64,000 nt of DNA from Peromyscus leucopus (GCF_004664715.2 NC_051082.1:7471072-7535071), one strand, 5' to 3'; shown: positions 11,331 to 23,910, counted from the stretch's first letter. The notes: generated by a model not told the origin, from the sequence alone. Translations and numbers: made by a program.

Positions 11331-11703
11331 GCTTCTGGGAGCTGGAGGGGGCTTGATGTGAAGGATGCTGGGGGCTGGAGAGTGGAGATTTAGTGCGAGC
11401 TGGAGGGCAGGTCCTTGAGGTGAGGGATTCTGGGACCTAGAGGGCAGAAATTCGATGAGACGGGTTATGAGAGCTGACAGGTGGAGACTTGATGTGAGGG
11501 GTTCTGGGAGCTGAAGGGCAGAGACTTGAGGCAAGGAATTCTGGGAGCTGGAGGGTGGGGACTTGAGGCAAGGAATTCTGGGAGCCGGAGGGTGGGGACT
11601 TGAGGTGAGGAATTCTGGGAGCTGGAGGGTGGGGACTTGAGGTGAGGAATTCTGGGAGCTGGAGGGTGGGGACTTGAGGTGAGGAATTCTGGGAGCTGGA
11701 GGC
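11331..11703. repeat. 37-bp G-rich minisatellite, about ten units
   Basis: The unit is built around GGAATTCTGGGAGCTGGAGG and a GTGGGGACTTGAGGTGA half. The right-hand units are near identical, with GAATTC at 11536, 11573, 11610, 11647 and 11684, an exact 37-bp step. Units to the left become increasingly diverged. The long minus-strand Pro/Ser reading frame here is a by-product of the repeat. Confidence 0.95.
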
Positions 11704-12190
11704 AGCTCTCAGGATTCTGCTTGGATATCAGAGAACTTCTGAGGAACAGGCCCCGTCTGCTTTCTCTGTGCTGTATGGAAACAAAGATCACGATACCTGG
11801 CTGACTTCCCTGTGTGCACATTTGTCCAGTGGTCACGTGGAACTCTTGTAATGTCCTCTAAGATGTTAAAGGGCAAAATGGAAGAACACCAGGGTAGATG
11901 TAGTAGCAGCTTCACATACCCAAAGTATTCACCTTATTCTTCCTTTGGGGGATATTTGTTTCTGTTCTTGAAAACACACACCACAAATGCATTGCTGATG
12001 AATTAGAAAGCATACGTTAAAAACTCCCAACAAATCTGCCCTTTACCACACTGAAGTATCATCAGTGCTATCAGGCATATGTCTGTTCAGGGCTTCGTTT
12101 CTTTGTGCAGCTTTTAAATGGCATCATAGCATACATACCATTTGTAAACTGATGGGATTCACTTTCTGTGATCATAAAAGCAATGCCCCA
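11704..12190. other. no recognised feature
   Basis: No gene or repeat family identified. Confidence 0.5.
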
Positions 12191-12208
12191 ACATGATTTG
12201 TTCATGTG

Positions 12209-12260
<52 letters not shown>

Positions 12261-12535
12261 GGTCTGCGAGTGTGCATTTCTGTGGGTGCATGTGTGGGTA
12301 CCCATATGCATTCATGTGTTCGTGCATGTATGTGGAGGCCGTGAGTCAAACTTGTGCATTGTTCCTCAGGATCCATGCGCTTTGTTGATTGAGACAAGGT
12401 CACTCATTGGCCTGGGACTTGTCGATGAGCCCCAGGCATCCACCTGTCCCCATCTATTCTTGATTATATGCAAGATGCCATTACACCCAGCTTTTTCTGT
12501 GGGTGTCTGTAAGCTATCTTCCCAGGCCCTTCCAC
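12191..12535 (-). repeat. B4-type SINE, antisense, with (TG)n at 12211-12256
   Basis: TG repeat, tgtggaggccgtgagtcaaac, gattgagacaaggtcactc, ggcctgggacttgtcgatgag and ttacacccagctttttc follow the antisense B4 layout. Confidence 0.65.
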
Positions 12536-13325
12536 AATTTTTGTGACTGAAATTTTCTTTTTGTTGGTTATTTCCTAGTCCCAAAGATATGAGAGAGAGA
12601 AGCGCTTTGTGGCTACCTGCTTGTAAAGCTCAGTGCATCCAAGAGGACCATGGCGCTTGGCGTAGCTTGGAAGATTCTACTGCAAAACATTTAGGGAAAA
12701 CTTGGGGTAATATTCTGTTAGTACCATGAGGCTGCTACTATGAGGATCCCCCTCATCAATGGCTGTTTGGGGAATTGAGTGAATTGTTCCTGTTAAATGC
12801 CCATCTAGTGTCACTCTGTCCATCCACCCAGCACCTCTGTAGACTCTGGGAGGGTTCTGCAATCCCCTCCCCCGCCCCACCCCACAGGCCACGCATACTG
12901 TAGCTTCAGTTCCACCCAGACAATCTTTTATTTTTGGCAGCACACAGCAGACCTTGGCAGGGCAGTGTGACAAGGCTCCTCTGAACAAAAGGACCTCGCT
13001 TCCAAGGTCTCCCTGCCCTTTGCCTCCCCAAGGGATGGAATTTTCCAGTTCATTCTCTTCAGCCTCTCACTCCGCCCCATTCGCTCACCTCCCCTTGCTT
13101 TTCTCCAGAGCTCACCGCAGAGATGGGGGTCCAGGAGGGGTGACTGTTCCTGCTACTAGTGTTGGTGAGAAACTGGGAACACCCTTAGGAATTGACTTCC
13201 GACGTGGGGCTGGGCCACCTCTCTCAATGTTTGCTATTTAATATTAAAGCAGAGATGACCTCAAACTCAGAATTTTTTCTATGGGTTGGAGATTCTCCAT
13301 AGCATACACAATAATTTATGTGTAA
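12536..13325. other. no recognised feature
   Basis: Unique-looking sequence; no gene seen. Confidence 0.5.
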
Positions 13326-13400
13326 GCAGTTAGTGAGATAATGTATATTTAAAACACACCAGGAACCCCTGGTGCACAGTAAGCACTCAGGACGTGCTAC
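13326..13400 (+). repeat. MIR 3' fragment, sense
   Basis: gtgagataatgtatatttaaaac then ggtgcacagtaagcactcagg matches the MIR 3' end. Confidence 0.6.
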
Positions 13401-14088
13401 TTGATAGGACTGTGTTTATTTCAAAAGCCACAGAGATTACCAGGACCTTGCATCAAAGCAGCCTTGGATGCCGAAGACAGATACAGTTCTGGCACCAAGA
13501 CCTTTCCACTGGTTCTCAATACCCCCTTGGAGCCAGCCCTGGACAAAGTGCATGCTGGGAATGTTCCCATAGCCTCTCCCAGCCTGCAGACTTCCAAGCA
13601 TGTCACCAGGCAGATAAATGAGCTCATCTCCTCCCACTGAAATTGGCACGTTGAGCGTAGAGCTTCGATGATGTGTTTGTCAATGCCAGGATTTCCTGCT
13701 GTGGGGTGGAAGTGCCCTGACTTTCTTTATCTCGGGGCCTTCTTCACTTATCCTTGCTGGGCACGTAGGATCCCAATGCCAGCCTCCAGCATGCCAGTGC
13801 CTCTCTATTCTGCGGCTCACATGGAGAGGGTGGGTTCGAGGGCAGGTGCAATGTTTGACTTTCCACCTCTGTAAACACTCTCTTGGATCCTCTTTGCGTA
13901 GGAAGGTCACTGGGAAAACTAATGTGTGGGTGGCATCAGAGAAGCCACAGCTTTATGATCATGGGTCTTTGCAAGGCACCATGGGAGTCAGACATAAATA
14001 CCACCTCTGTTCATTATGAACTGGGAAGCCTGGTGTCTTCCATTCCTCGTTGGCTGAGGGGATGATTCTCCTCCCTGCTTTCCTGGAA
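13401..14088. other. no recognised feature
   Basis: Several overlapping short frames on both strands but no recognisable protein. Confidence 0.5.
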
Positions 14089-14160
14089 GGAACACATCTG
14101 GAAAACACCTGGCACACAGTAAAGCAAGCTTGACACACATAGGAAGCTCTTAATAAAAAA
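14089..14160 (+). repeat. MIR 3' fragment, sense
   Basis: aaaacacctggcacacagtaaagca and gctcttaataaa match the MIR 3' end. Confidence 0.55.
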
Positions 14161-14234
14161 GGAGGCTTTTTTTCCTTCATCTTTACTATGACTCCCCTGG
14201 GCTCAGAGCTGGTCTCTGGGGAAGGAGTTTTCTT

Positions 14235-14410
14235 TTAAACAGAAATCTCACAGCTGGAAGCAGTTTAGCAGAAAAGGCCTGGCAGCTGGGCTGAAGCTCT
14301 GAGTTCTTTCGCTTGTGCATTGTGTGATGTTCTGACAAGATGATTCCTGCTCTAGAGCCTCAGTTTCTCAATCCGTAAAGTGGGGTTAATGGAATGACAG
14401 TCATTTCAGG
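14235..14410 (+). repeat. MIR SINE, sense
   Basis: ctctgagttctttcgcttgtgc, gagcctcagtttctcaatccg and taaagtggggttaatgg. Confidence 0.7.
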
Positions 14411-14639
14411 AAAGTGGCCTTGACATTCAACTAACCTTCCCTTAGTTACAGAGGTATGGAGAATGGGGAGTGGTCAGGTCAGAAGGTCACAAAAGTAAGA
14501 GAGTGTGTATGACACACGGCAGAGGAATTCTTTAGGGTTTTGCATGAGCCATAGTAAGAACTGTAGATTTTTTTCTTTGAATGAACTGAGATGTGCAATA
14601 TTTGAATAGAGTTACATCATCATCTGAGTCATGATTTCC

Positions 14640-14803
14640 CAGGAGCACTCTATGAAGTGTGTTTCAGAAGACAAATGCGGAAATGACGCATGGTATGTAC
14701 ATTCATACAACGTGAAATACCATGCAGCCATAAAGGGAAAGTACTGATATGACGCAATATGAACAACTATTGAAAATGTATGCTAAATGAGAAAAGCCAG
14801 TCT

Positions 14804-14895
<92 letters not shown>

Positions 14896-15113
14896 ATGCA
14901 TACAGTTCTACTTGTATGAACCCTTTTGAGTAGAGTGGGCACATTCAGGGACAGAAATTATCAGAGTTACCAGAGCCAGGTTGGATGAGGACTGAGTTAT
15001 ATCTTGACAACAATGGTAATGACTTCTTGTGATTTGAATATGATTAATGTCCCTGAGTTGTTCACCAGCAGAAATGGTGAAAGCATGAATTTTTTCTTTC
15101 ATGACAATACAAA
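14640..15113 (+). repeat. old L1 relic hosting a TC/AC microsatellite
   Basis: ataccatgcagccataaaggg, tatgctaaatgagaaaagccag, then after the microsatellite ttctacttgtatgaaccc and cagggacagaaattatcagag follow the L1M 3' order. Confidence 0.6.
14807..14894. repeat. (TC)28(AC)16 compound microsatellite
   Basis: Pure TC units 14807-14862 switch directly to AC units 14863-14894. Confidence 0.98.
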
Positions 15114-15122
15114 CTTGACCAT

Positions 15123-15299
15123 CTTGGGTTGACAAGATGGCTCAATGGGAGAATGAGCTTGTAGCCCAGGCTGACCCAAGTTTGATTCCCCAGGACCCAC
15201 ATGGTGGAAGAAGAGAGCTGACTCCCATAAATTGTCCCCTAACCTCCACGCATGTACTGTGGCATGTGAATGCCCCTCCCTCACAAACGTGATTAAAAT
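15123..15299 (+). repeat. tRNA-derived SINE (B2/B3/B4 group), sense
   Basis: ggttgacaagatggctcaatggg, caagtttgattccccaggaccc, acatggtggaagaagagagctg and ttaaaatt. It is flanked by cttgaccat (15114-15122) and tttgaccat (15300-15308), a likely duplication. The exact family is uncertain. Confidence 0.7.
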
Positions 15300-15309
15300 T
15301 TTGACCATT

Positions 15310-15899
15310 GAGACACACATAGGAATAGTCTTTGTTACAATGCAGACTTAGATAAAATTAGAGAATGGTTGAAGACGCGATGTATTTGTGAGGTGACTGT
15401 TTCCTGGTGGGCTCTGGGGAGTGCCAGTAACTCTCAGGCCAGATGTGGACTATGGTGTTTTGAATCCTTCCAACCCCACAGGACCATGCACGGGGAGTGT
15501 TGTGTAATTAGGGTGAGGTGAGTCACCAGCTCCTGGTGGCCCTGCCAGGACAAGGTGTTGAATGGGGCTGGCTCCTAAGAGCCATGTGAACCAACTCCAT
15601 AGCAGAGACATTCTAGGCTGGGAGCCCTTGAGGATGCCAGCCATCTGTCCGGAGCTTGCACCACCAGTCAGAGTCTGGGCAGCTCAGCTCTGTGCTGGCA
15701 GCTGGGCCTCTGTTTGTTACATCACTCTGGTTGCCTAGGAGATGAGTTCCGAGGTCAGGTCCTGATTAGGAATGGGGTGGAGCAGATGACCTCAGAGACA
15801 ACACTTGGATGTTTGCTTGGAGACCTTAGTAACAAATCAGAGAGAGGTGGACTCAAAGTCACCCTCCAGCTACCATGGACAGAGGAGATCATAAGCCCT
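15310..15899. other. no recognised feature
   Basis: No gene or repeat family identified. Confidence 0.5.
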
Positions 15900-16015
15900 G
15901 GGGCTCAGTCAGTCCTGATTCAAACCCCTCCAGTGTTTCCTGTTTCCTGTGTGGCCTTGGGGAGATGCTTTCCCTGCTCTGGTCTCCCACTTTCTCCAAC
16001 TGAGATGAAACCACC
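15900..16015 (+). repeat. MIR SINE, sense
   Basis: cagtcctgattcaaacccctcc, ctgtgtggccttggggag and ctgctctggtctcccactttct follow MIR order. Confidence 0.6.
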
Positions 16016-16279
16016 CACCTCCTGGACCAATGGAAAAGAGTGCATGGACATATGGATGCTATGAAATGTCAGTTGCTGGACAGATGAGGGTGGCATCTGT
16101 GACAGAGGATATCCAGGAGTAAGATGGTGACATGTCTAGCTGAGGAGTATCGATGTTGATTGCTAAAGCTGGCAAGCAGGCAAAGGGAGACATTTTCAGG
16201 GCAAGGCTGAATTTCACGACAGACGTGTGGAAATTTGAGAAGCTCGTGGGTGGAGATGTCTAAGAGTTATCTGAAGGCT

Positions 16280-16685
16280 GGGAGAACTTGGTTGGATTTT
16301 TGTCAACTTGACACAACTGGGATGATCTGGGAAGAGGGGACCTCAACTGAGAAAATGCCTCCATCAGACTGGCATTTGGGCAAGCCCAGGGGACGCTTTC
16401 TTGATCAATGCTTGCTGCGAGAAGTCACACAGCTCGCTCTGGGTGGTGCCATCCCTGGGTAGGCGGTCCTTAGTGGTATAAGAGAGCAGGCTGAGCAAGT
16501 CATGGGGAGCAAGCCAGTGAGCGGCACCCCTCCATGGCGTCTGCTTTAGTTCCTGTCTCCAGGTTCCTGCCTGATGGACTGTGAGGGGATGAATACGGCA
16601 AGCCAGATAAACACTTTATTTTCTTCCCCAAGTTGCTTTTGGTTGTGGTCTTTGTCCCAGAAATAGCAAACCAGGACCACTGTAA
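16280..16685 (+). repeat. rodent interspersed repeat, LTR-like, family unresolved
   Basis: ttttgtcaacttgacacaact, ggtggtgccatccctggg, gagcaggctgagcaagtcatg and ccagataaacactttatt are phrases of a widely dispersed rodent repeat that I recognise but cannot name safely. Confidence 0.6.
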
Positions 16686-18070
16686 GTAGGGCTTGAGGGA
16701 TATTAAATAGGAAATGGTTACTAGAGCTATGGGATACGGGCAGTGCATCCTGGGAGAAGCCTAGGGGCCAGGCCAGGACTCAAGCACCATTTGCTAAGCA
16801 CATGTAGGGTGGTTGCAGAAAGAAAACCCCCAAAGCAGAGCCTTATTACCTCATAGCTTACATGGGAGACGCTACACAGCCCAGCATCTCTCTCTTCCCA
16901 TCTCTAGAAGCTAATTTCTCTTTACTTCCTGACATTCATTGTCTCCAGGGGAAAGGGACAAGATCTACCAAAATGGGGGCGGGGCACGGGGGGGGGGGCG
17001 TGAAGAATGGCATAGCTCACAGAACTGAAAAAAAAAAAAAAAAAGCTGAGCATGGCATCCCGTCATCCCAGGGGAGGACAAGACTGGGTCCACCTCCAAT
17101 GCTCTGGGAGGGCAAAGAAAGATGGACATCTCAGGTTCTGCTCTGGGGCAAGTCCACTTCAACTGTTGTCTGTGCTCATCTGTTTGCACAGGGTTCTGAC
17201 GCCAACAAGAGGATCTTGCTGGCTTAGCTGAGACCAGGTCTCTCTCTCTCTCTGGTGAAGGAAAATGGAGCCCTTTGGTGGAAAGTCCTGTTGAGATGGC
17301 ACTGAAGGGTGAGAAGGATGCTCCCTTCTGTGTGTGGGGGTGGGTATGGGTTGGTTTGAGGGCACACCCGAGGTGAAAAACAGCCCCAGGCAGTATTCTT
17401 CAAGAACTTTTCGCCCTATTTATTGACTCGAGGTCTTTCCTTGGGACCCATAATTCATCAGTTCAGCCAGGCTGACTGACCAGAGCCCAAGGGATCCACT
17501 GTCTCCACTTCTCAATCACAGGGGTCACGGTGTACGCCTCTAAAACAAAGCAAAATCTTGTCTTTAAAACCGTAACAATATACATACGTACATACATACA
17601 TAGACATATGCTTTTTAATTTTTTTAATTAAGGAATATGGGGGGGGGCAGTCAAACTCAGCAAGAACCTTATCAACTGAGCCAGCACCCTAGGCCTTTTT
17701 TAAATGTTTTTTTGAGGAGCTGTGAACATAAAAAAGGCCACAGATACTGATGAGCAGAAGGCAAAAGTGTCCACCTCCCACAACTCGACTTCAGCAAAGG
17801 ACTCGCTGAAGGTTTAGAAACTGGGCTCAAGGGCATTCCCTTAGGAGGTCAGTCAGGTGTGCAGCTGCTGTGGTTGGCCAACCTAAAGAATTCATCAAGA
17901 TTGCCTTAGGTCTGGCGGGGTCCCTGAGGAATGCGGTCGGTGCAGGGCGGGACGGTATAGCTTTAATGAGGGGGGAAAGATGTTTTATAAAATGACCTCA
18001 GTCATTCAGACTAATTAGGGAGAGGTATGCCTAGGCTGCCAGAGGGCTTTTGTATTGGCTAAAAAAAATG
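16686..18070. other. no gene; G/A homopolymers and a decayed SINE tail
   Basis: Poly-G 16989-16998 and poly-A near 17029-17044. The stretch 17630-17695 (accttatcaactgagccagca) looks like an antisense tRNA-type SINE remnant. No gene seen. Confidence 0.4.
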
Positions 18071-18074
18071 CCCT

Positions 18075-18240
18075 AAGTATTTTACATATCTTGGCTCATT
18101 TATTCCTCTCCTCAGCCTGACAGGGCACTCAGTCATCACCCCTGTACTGCTGCCAGGGAGAGCCCGAGGCACTGAGATGTTAAGACATTTGCTCATTGTC
18201 ACCCAGCTAATAAATGGCAGAACAGAATTCAAACTGGGGC
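18075..18240 (-). repeat. MIR SINE, antisense
   Basis: tacatatcttggctcatttattcctc, gatgttaagacatttgctcattgtcacccagct and gcagaacagaattcaaact. Confidence 0.75.
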
Positions 18241-18402
18241 GGCCCTGCTCGGTAGTGTGTATCTACACAAACCCAGAAGGCGACAGGAAGCCAGAGCTCG
18301 CCTGGGGGAGGAAGCCATCGGGTGACGTCACTGCCCCGTGAGACTCCTCCATGTCACAGCTGGGGTCTTCTCCTGTCTGAAGCGCTGCCACTCCTGGCTG
18401 GC

Positions 18403-18495
18403 TAGGATGGTGTGTGCTTGTAGGGAGGCCAACACCTGAGAAGCCCAGGCAGGCAGATCTTGAGTGTGAGGCTAGCCTGGCCTACAAAGCTACCG
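18403..18495 (+). repeat. old B1-like SINE, sense
   Basis: ggatggtgtgtgcttgtagggag, caggcagatcttgagtgtgagg and ctagcctggcctac. Confidence 0.6.
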
Positions 18496-19276
18496 ATGAT
18501 GCACACTAAATAATTCTCCAAAGAATAACTATAAACAACAGAAAGATCTTTGCCTTGGTCTGGGCATGTGCTATAAAGTACCAGAGTCTAGGCAGGTTGT
18601 GGGCAGCAGGAAACGCTTTCTACCAGTTCTGGAGGGTGAAAGTTAGGGATGGGGATGCCACTTGCTCTTAGCTCTGGTGAAGCCTCTCTTCAGGATCTCA
18701 TGCTGTCAACTTCTCATGTCCTCGTGTGTTAGGTAGATGGTGGTATGCTGCAGGGTCTCTTATAAGGGCACTGATCCCATGTCTAGGGGCCCACCCTCAC
18801 AACCTCATCCTCTCCCAGAGCCTCCGTCTACCCATACCCTCACACTGAGGCTGAAGGTGTCAGCACACAAGGTTGGAGATGTTCCAATCTCCAACCGGTG
18901 CAGCCACACCCAATCCATCAAAATTGAATGACCACTTTTTTTTTTTTTCCAAAACTGATCATTCTAAACAATAAGTGTACATTCAAATTTATTTTACATT
19001 TGCTTCAACGTGGGATCCCAGACATATTGATTATTTGAAGTCTGCTCTCCCTATGACTGTGACCGACAACCATTTTCAGTGACGTGCTATTGAATGAATG
19101 GCTGCATGACTCTTTGGCAAGTCATTGGTCCAGCTGAACCTCCACTGTTGAGCAGACTGATCCTTTCTGGTTATTTGTGAGACTAATAAAGCTGAGAGTT
19201 CTGGGAGTTTGCTCAGGCCTCCCCCAGACCCAGGGTGCTGATTCTGTGGGCACCTCTCCTGGTTTCTGGGTAATTT
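18496..19276. other. no recognised feature
   Basis: Only a short poly-T (18937-18949) stands out. Confidence 0.5.
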
Positions 19277-19288
19277 TGTTACTATATG

Positions 19289-19447
19289 GTTTTTGTTTGG
19301 TTGCTATTTTTTTTGTTTTTGTTTTTGTTTTCTGAGACAGAGTTTCTCTGTGTAGCCCTGGCTGTCCTGGAACTCACTCTGTAGACCGGGCTGGCCTCGA
19401 ACTCACAGAGATTCGCCTGCCTCAAGGCGTGTGCTACCACCGCCTGA
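19289..19447 (-). repeat. B1 SINE, antisense, with internal deletion and target duplication
   Basis: gacagagtttctctgtgtagc, gaccgggctggcctcgaactc and gcgtgtgctaccaccgcctg. About 20 bp around 'gagtgctgggatta' is missing. The flanks TGTTACTATATG at 19277-19288 and 19448-19459 match. Confidence 0.85.
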
Positions 19448-19459
19448 TGTTACTATATG

Positions 19460-20306
19460 TTTTGACTGTGACTTCCATAGACTCCTGGTGTGACTATAGC
19501 CACTTCGTACACAGGGTCAAGTGTGATGTTTCTGTCACCCTAGTAGAGCTGGCATGCCCTCCTTTCCCCAAGGCAGAGAGGCATCAGGAAATATAGACTG
19601 TGGTTGAATTAAAACTCAGCTCCCTGGTCCTAGGAGGGGACAAATCCAGACTCCGCCTTGGGCTCTTTGACACACTCCAGGGTTGTTTACCAAAGGGTAA
19701 TTGCTGCCTGGGGTTCTCTCTCTTGGGTCAGTTGGTCTGGGAAAAGCCAGACGCCCTGTCATGAGGATTCACCAGCAGTCATTCCCCTGGAGAGGTTCAT
19801 GTGATGGATACCCGAGGCCTCCTGTGGAGAGCCACAAGAATGAGCTCAGGGCCAGATTGGCCCAGCCTGTGGTCTGGGTTGATTGCAACCTCTTCTGAGA
19901 CCCAGAACCTAAAACCTCCGGGTAAATCTCAGCCCAAGGCTTGGGCTTTAGAAATTACAGCAAAGACTGGATGATTTTGACCGTCTAAATAGGAAGGTCA
20001 TCTCTCTCTCTCTTTTTTTTTAATGTTTTTATTCAATCACTGCTCCCAGTTGTACGCTACTCTTGAAAGTTTACCATGTTACACACCAGCCTAAAGAAGA
20101 TTCCTTGGTCCAACCTTGCACTTTCTATATTTGACTACAAAACACTCACCTACTCCTCTGCCTTTTTGTGAGACCCACTCTGAAACGTCTGAGTTCTCAT
20201 GGAATCTTGGACACATTCTGTGTGTCTTCTTTTCTGTCCCCAGCCCCTGATAACCTAGTCTATGTTAGCTTGGGTCTGAGGTGAAAGTGAGTGGGTGAGT
20301 ATGTTT

Positions 20307-20308
<2 letters not shown>
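19460..20308. other. no recognised feature
   Basis: No gene or repeat family identified apart from a short TC/T tract near 20000-20020. Confidence 0.5.

Positions 20309-20358
<50 letters not shown>
20309..20358. repeat. (AC)25 microsatellite
   Basis: Uninterrupted AC units. Confidence 0.98.
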
Positions 20359-20360
<2 letters not shown>

Positions 20361-20824
20361 ATCGTGTCTGCTGTGGATTTTACGAGCGGTCACTGTTGGA
20401 TCCAGAACAAGCAAGTGTGCCTTACAGCTCTGGGGGATCACAAGCAGGCTCATGAAGGAAGGAACTCCCCCATGATGTGAAGTAACTGCAACGTTTTCAG
20501 GCCAGCTGACTCTCTGTCCTTCCTGCTGCCCTTAGAGGCTAGGCTGGGTGGTCGTAATTCCTGGTCCTGTTTACTCTCCAAACTTCTCTTGCTGATCTGA
20601 TTTCCCCAGCAGTTCTTCACATAAAATAATATCGTAATGATAATAAAATCATAATGGAATTCTCATTGAACAAGTAAACTAAGGCTCTTGAGTGAGGACT
20701 CAGAGTTTAGGGTTTCTTTTTTGCCTTTTAATACACACTGAATCTATGAATTATTCTCTTCTGTGCTGAAGAGAATTACTCTCCAGAAACTTATCTGGGG
20801 GGCTATTCCTTCCTTTTTTCTTTA

Positions 20825-20852
20825 AAAAAATTTTTATTCATGTGCGTGTGCA

Positions 20853-20910
<58 letters not shown>

Positions 20911-21066
20911 TGTACAGGCACCCACAGAAGACAGAAGAGACATCAAATGCCCTGGAGCTGGGGTTACAGGCAGTTGTGAGCCACCAGACGTAAGTATTGG
21001 GAACTGAGCGCCAGTCCTTTGAAAGAACAGCAAGCCATCTTAATTGCCAAGCTCTCTCTCCAGCCC
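20825..21066 (-). repeat. B3-type SINE, antisense, with (TG)n at 20859-20902
   Basis: aatttttattcatgtgcgtgtgc, ctggagctggggttacaggcag, ttgtgagccaccagac and ctctctctccagcccc. Confidence 0.8.
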
Positions 21067-21109
21067 CTGTTTTCATATTTTATTAGCATGCCTATAATGT
21101 ATTCCCCTG

Positions 21110-21515
21110 CCACCAGATTTCACATATGAGAGGAAAGAGATGCTGGTGAGGATATGGAGATGTTAACTGTCATACACTCTGCTGGGAGTATGGATTAGTA
21201 CAACCACTGTATTGATCAATATGAAGGTTTCTAAAACAAAGCAAACACCAAGAACTCGATAGATCTACTGTATGACCCAGATGTACATACCACTCTTGAG
21301 AACATACCGGAAGGGCCTGAAGTCAGCTAGCTTCTGGGATCCCTGTACATCTGTGTTTATTTCATCACTGTTCACAATAGCTGAGTCATGCAGTCAGCCT
21401 ACAATGTCCACCAACAGATATATTTAGCTGTGAAGAATGAAATGTTGCCATCTCCAAGAAATGGATGGGACTGAAGGTAACCATGTTAAATGAAATAAAC
21501 CAGACTCAGAAAAAA
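21110..21515 (+). repeat. old L1 relic (ORF2 3' region)
   Basis: gatgctggtgaggatatggag, ctgctgggagtatggattag, gtgtttatttcatcactgttcacaatagc and aaatggatgggactgaaggtaacc follow L1 order with decay. Confidence 0.65.
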
Positions 21516-23220
21516 TGAGTATCTGGTGCCAGAAACATTCAACCCCTCTTCCTACCTGTTCTGGCCCCACCCTAGGTAATATTGGTCTGCGACCACATTG
21601 CCCTAGTTTGAAACTGGCTCACCTACTCTGCCATCTCCAGCCTGTAAAGCCCTGGGCATGTTTCTGCGGCACTGTGGTGCCACATTGCAGGGATGGCTAC
21701 CCACTAAATGGAAGGATGGATGTGAGGAACATAGACCATGCATTGCTGCTAACGAACATTCAATACTGTCACCAATATTCATCCTCCAGGTTTCAACAAT
21801 TTTTTAGAAGCCTCTATTACTCGTGCTGGGACCAAGTTGCCTTTGGCTGTAGCTCTCTTTGTAGCCTTATCACAGTGCCCCGAATCCCCACTGATTCTTC
21901 CAGTCCTGACTCAACATAGACTCCTTTAGCAGGCTTGTAAAAGTGTTCATGCCCAAGCCTCTCTCTAGCCTAATTCTATCAAAATCTCTTGAAGTATTTC
22001 TAGACTGTGAGCTTCTTGGATGTGGGGATTTCATTTGACTCGTTCAGTGGGATTTCCTGTCTCATCCCCACCCGGGGCCAGTTCAGGTTCTGGAATCTTG
22101 GGTGTCTGGAATGCAGCCTGGAACACCACCTGGACCCTTGCATTCAAGACTGGCCACCACACAATGAGGCTGTGTGAGACCTCAGCCATGCAGTGTGGCC
22201 CAGTGATTCTCCTTGGGTTTTTAATCCTTGTGGAAGAAGTTACTTTAGGAGCTGCCAGCTGCTGCCCTGGTCCTCCCCTTCTACTGTGATCTGTTTTTAA
22301 AGCAACTTTTGCCTTCTGAGTTTGTGTCTCCCACCTCTAAACTCATAGATTAACATTTAATCCCTACAGTCATGGCCGTAGAGGTAGGACCAATTGGGGG
22401 TGATTAAGGCCATGAGGGTGAAGCTCTCAGGAATGGAATTAAAGCCCTAGAGAGTTCCTCTTTCCCTATAACCAAGTGAGGACACTGCCCTCTGTGGAGC
22501 AGGGAGTGAGTCCTTGCCAGATACCTAATCTGCCACCCATTTGACCTTGGACTTTGGGTCTCAGGAACGATGAGAAGTAACATTTCTGTAATTGATAACT
22601 TCCGGTGTGTGTTGTTCAGTTGCAAGAGCCTGAATGGATGAAGATCACCCTCTTAATTGTTTTGCAAGAGAGTGAGTCTGGTAAATCTGGCAGTAACTTA
22701 CACTGTGTTTCTTGCTAAGTTCTACTTATCAATGGTGCTATTTTTCTCTTTCCAGAAATGTATACAATTCAGATCTCCAAGCAGTGTCTGCAGATTTGTC
22801 CTAGTCTACCATCATGGGTCTGTTCCTGAGCAGGGACTGGGGATAAGTTAACTAGGACAATGGGGATGTGTCAAGGCCAATGCTAAGCCTCTGACAATGA
22901 AGACTAGGAAGGCCACTCAAGGTTTCTTAATTCCTCCCTGTCTTCTCTCAAACAAAGACACAGACTATTGGGATGCAGACATTTACAGAGTGTCAACTCC
23001 AGGTACCGACTCTGGAGACCAGTGACCCAGTAACATCACCAGTCCTTGGAAGATCCTGGGTTTTGCCTTTCTGGAAGGAGACAGTCTGGTTCTAGCACAT
23101 TCAAGCCAAAGAGATGTCTTCCACCAATGTGGAACACCTTTATTATTGACTTTCTCTGCTTCAGCTCCTGTGGGCTGAGCACTTTGTACACACATGTTGT
23201 TACCTGCATGTCAGCCCTCC
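21516..23220. other. no gene recognised
   Basis: Unique-looking sequence of moderate G+C. Open frames here (for example 134 codons at 21515-21919) have no recognisable similarity, and no splice structure suggests exons. Confidence 0.45.
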
Positions 23221-23221
23221 A

Positions 23222-23627
23222 TCTGGTCAGCTTTAACTGTCAGCTTGACAGAGCCCAGACACACCTAGAAAGAGTCTGGATGAGGAATTAAATGATTTAC
23301 ATTGAGTCAGCTTTGGGCATATCTGTAGGGGGTTGTCTTAAGCTAATTGGTGTAGGAAGACCCAGCTCATTGGCAGCACCATTCCCTATACAGGGGATCC
23401 TGAACTGTGTTAAGAGTGGAGAAACTGAGGCGAGCATAAACAAGAAAGCAAGTGAGCATGCATGCACTCGTTTCTCTCTGCTCTTGACTGTGGGTGTGAC
23501 GTGATCTCAAACTCCCTCCACTATGGCTTCCCTACAGGGATGGACTATGGATTGTGAGCTAAAATAAACCCTGAGGTTGCTTATTGTCAGGATATTTTAT
23601 CATAGCGACAGAAGTGAAGCTAAGACA
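23222..23627 (+). repeat. rodent interspersed repeat, LTR-like, family unresolved
   Basis: ctgtcagcttgacagagcc, gggttgtcttaagctaatt, ggatcctgaactgtgttaagagtgg, ctaaaataaaccctg and ttttatcatagcgacagaag match a common rodent repeat related to the one at 16280. Confidence 0.6.
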
Positions 23628-23910
23628 GATGAAGAAAAGAACAGAGGTTGGGTGTCAGGGTCATACCCAGCAGCTAGCAGAAGAATCAGGGCCAGAACCC
23701 AAATATTGAAGTAGTGGGACACGCAGTATCTTTGTATCCAGGTGACCCAAGAAGCTTTGTTACCTCACACTAGTCTTGCCTCAAATCCTGCTAGGAGTCT
23801 TTGTTTACTCATTTCATGAAACCTTATGCAATTCAGGCGGGGAGAGTGGACAAAGCAGAGAGCTCTGTTTGTCTTGCCTGGATTTCCGTGCTGTGCCTGA
23901 TGCACTGTAG

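Noticed and set aside
11331..11703. CRISPR-like array
   Set aside because: The units are contiguous 37-bp tandem repeats with no unique spacers, in mammalian DNA. It is a minisatellite.
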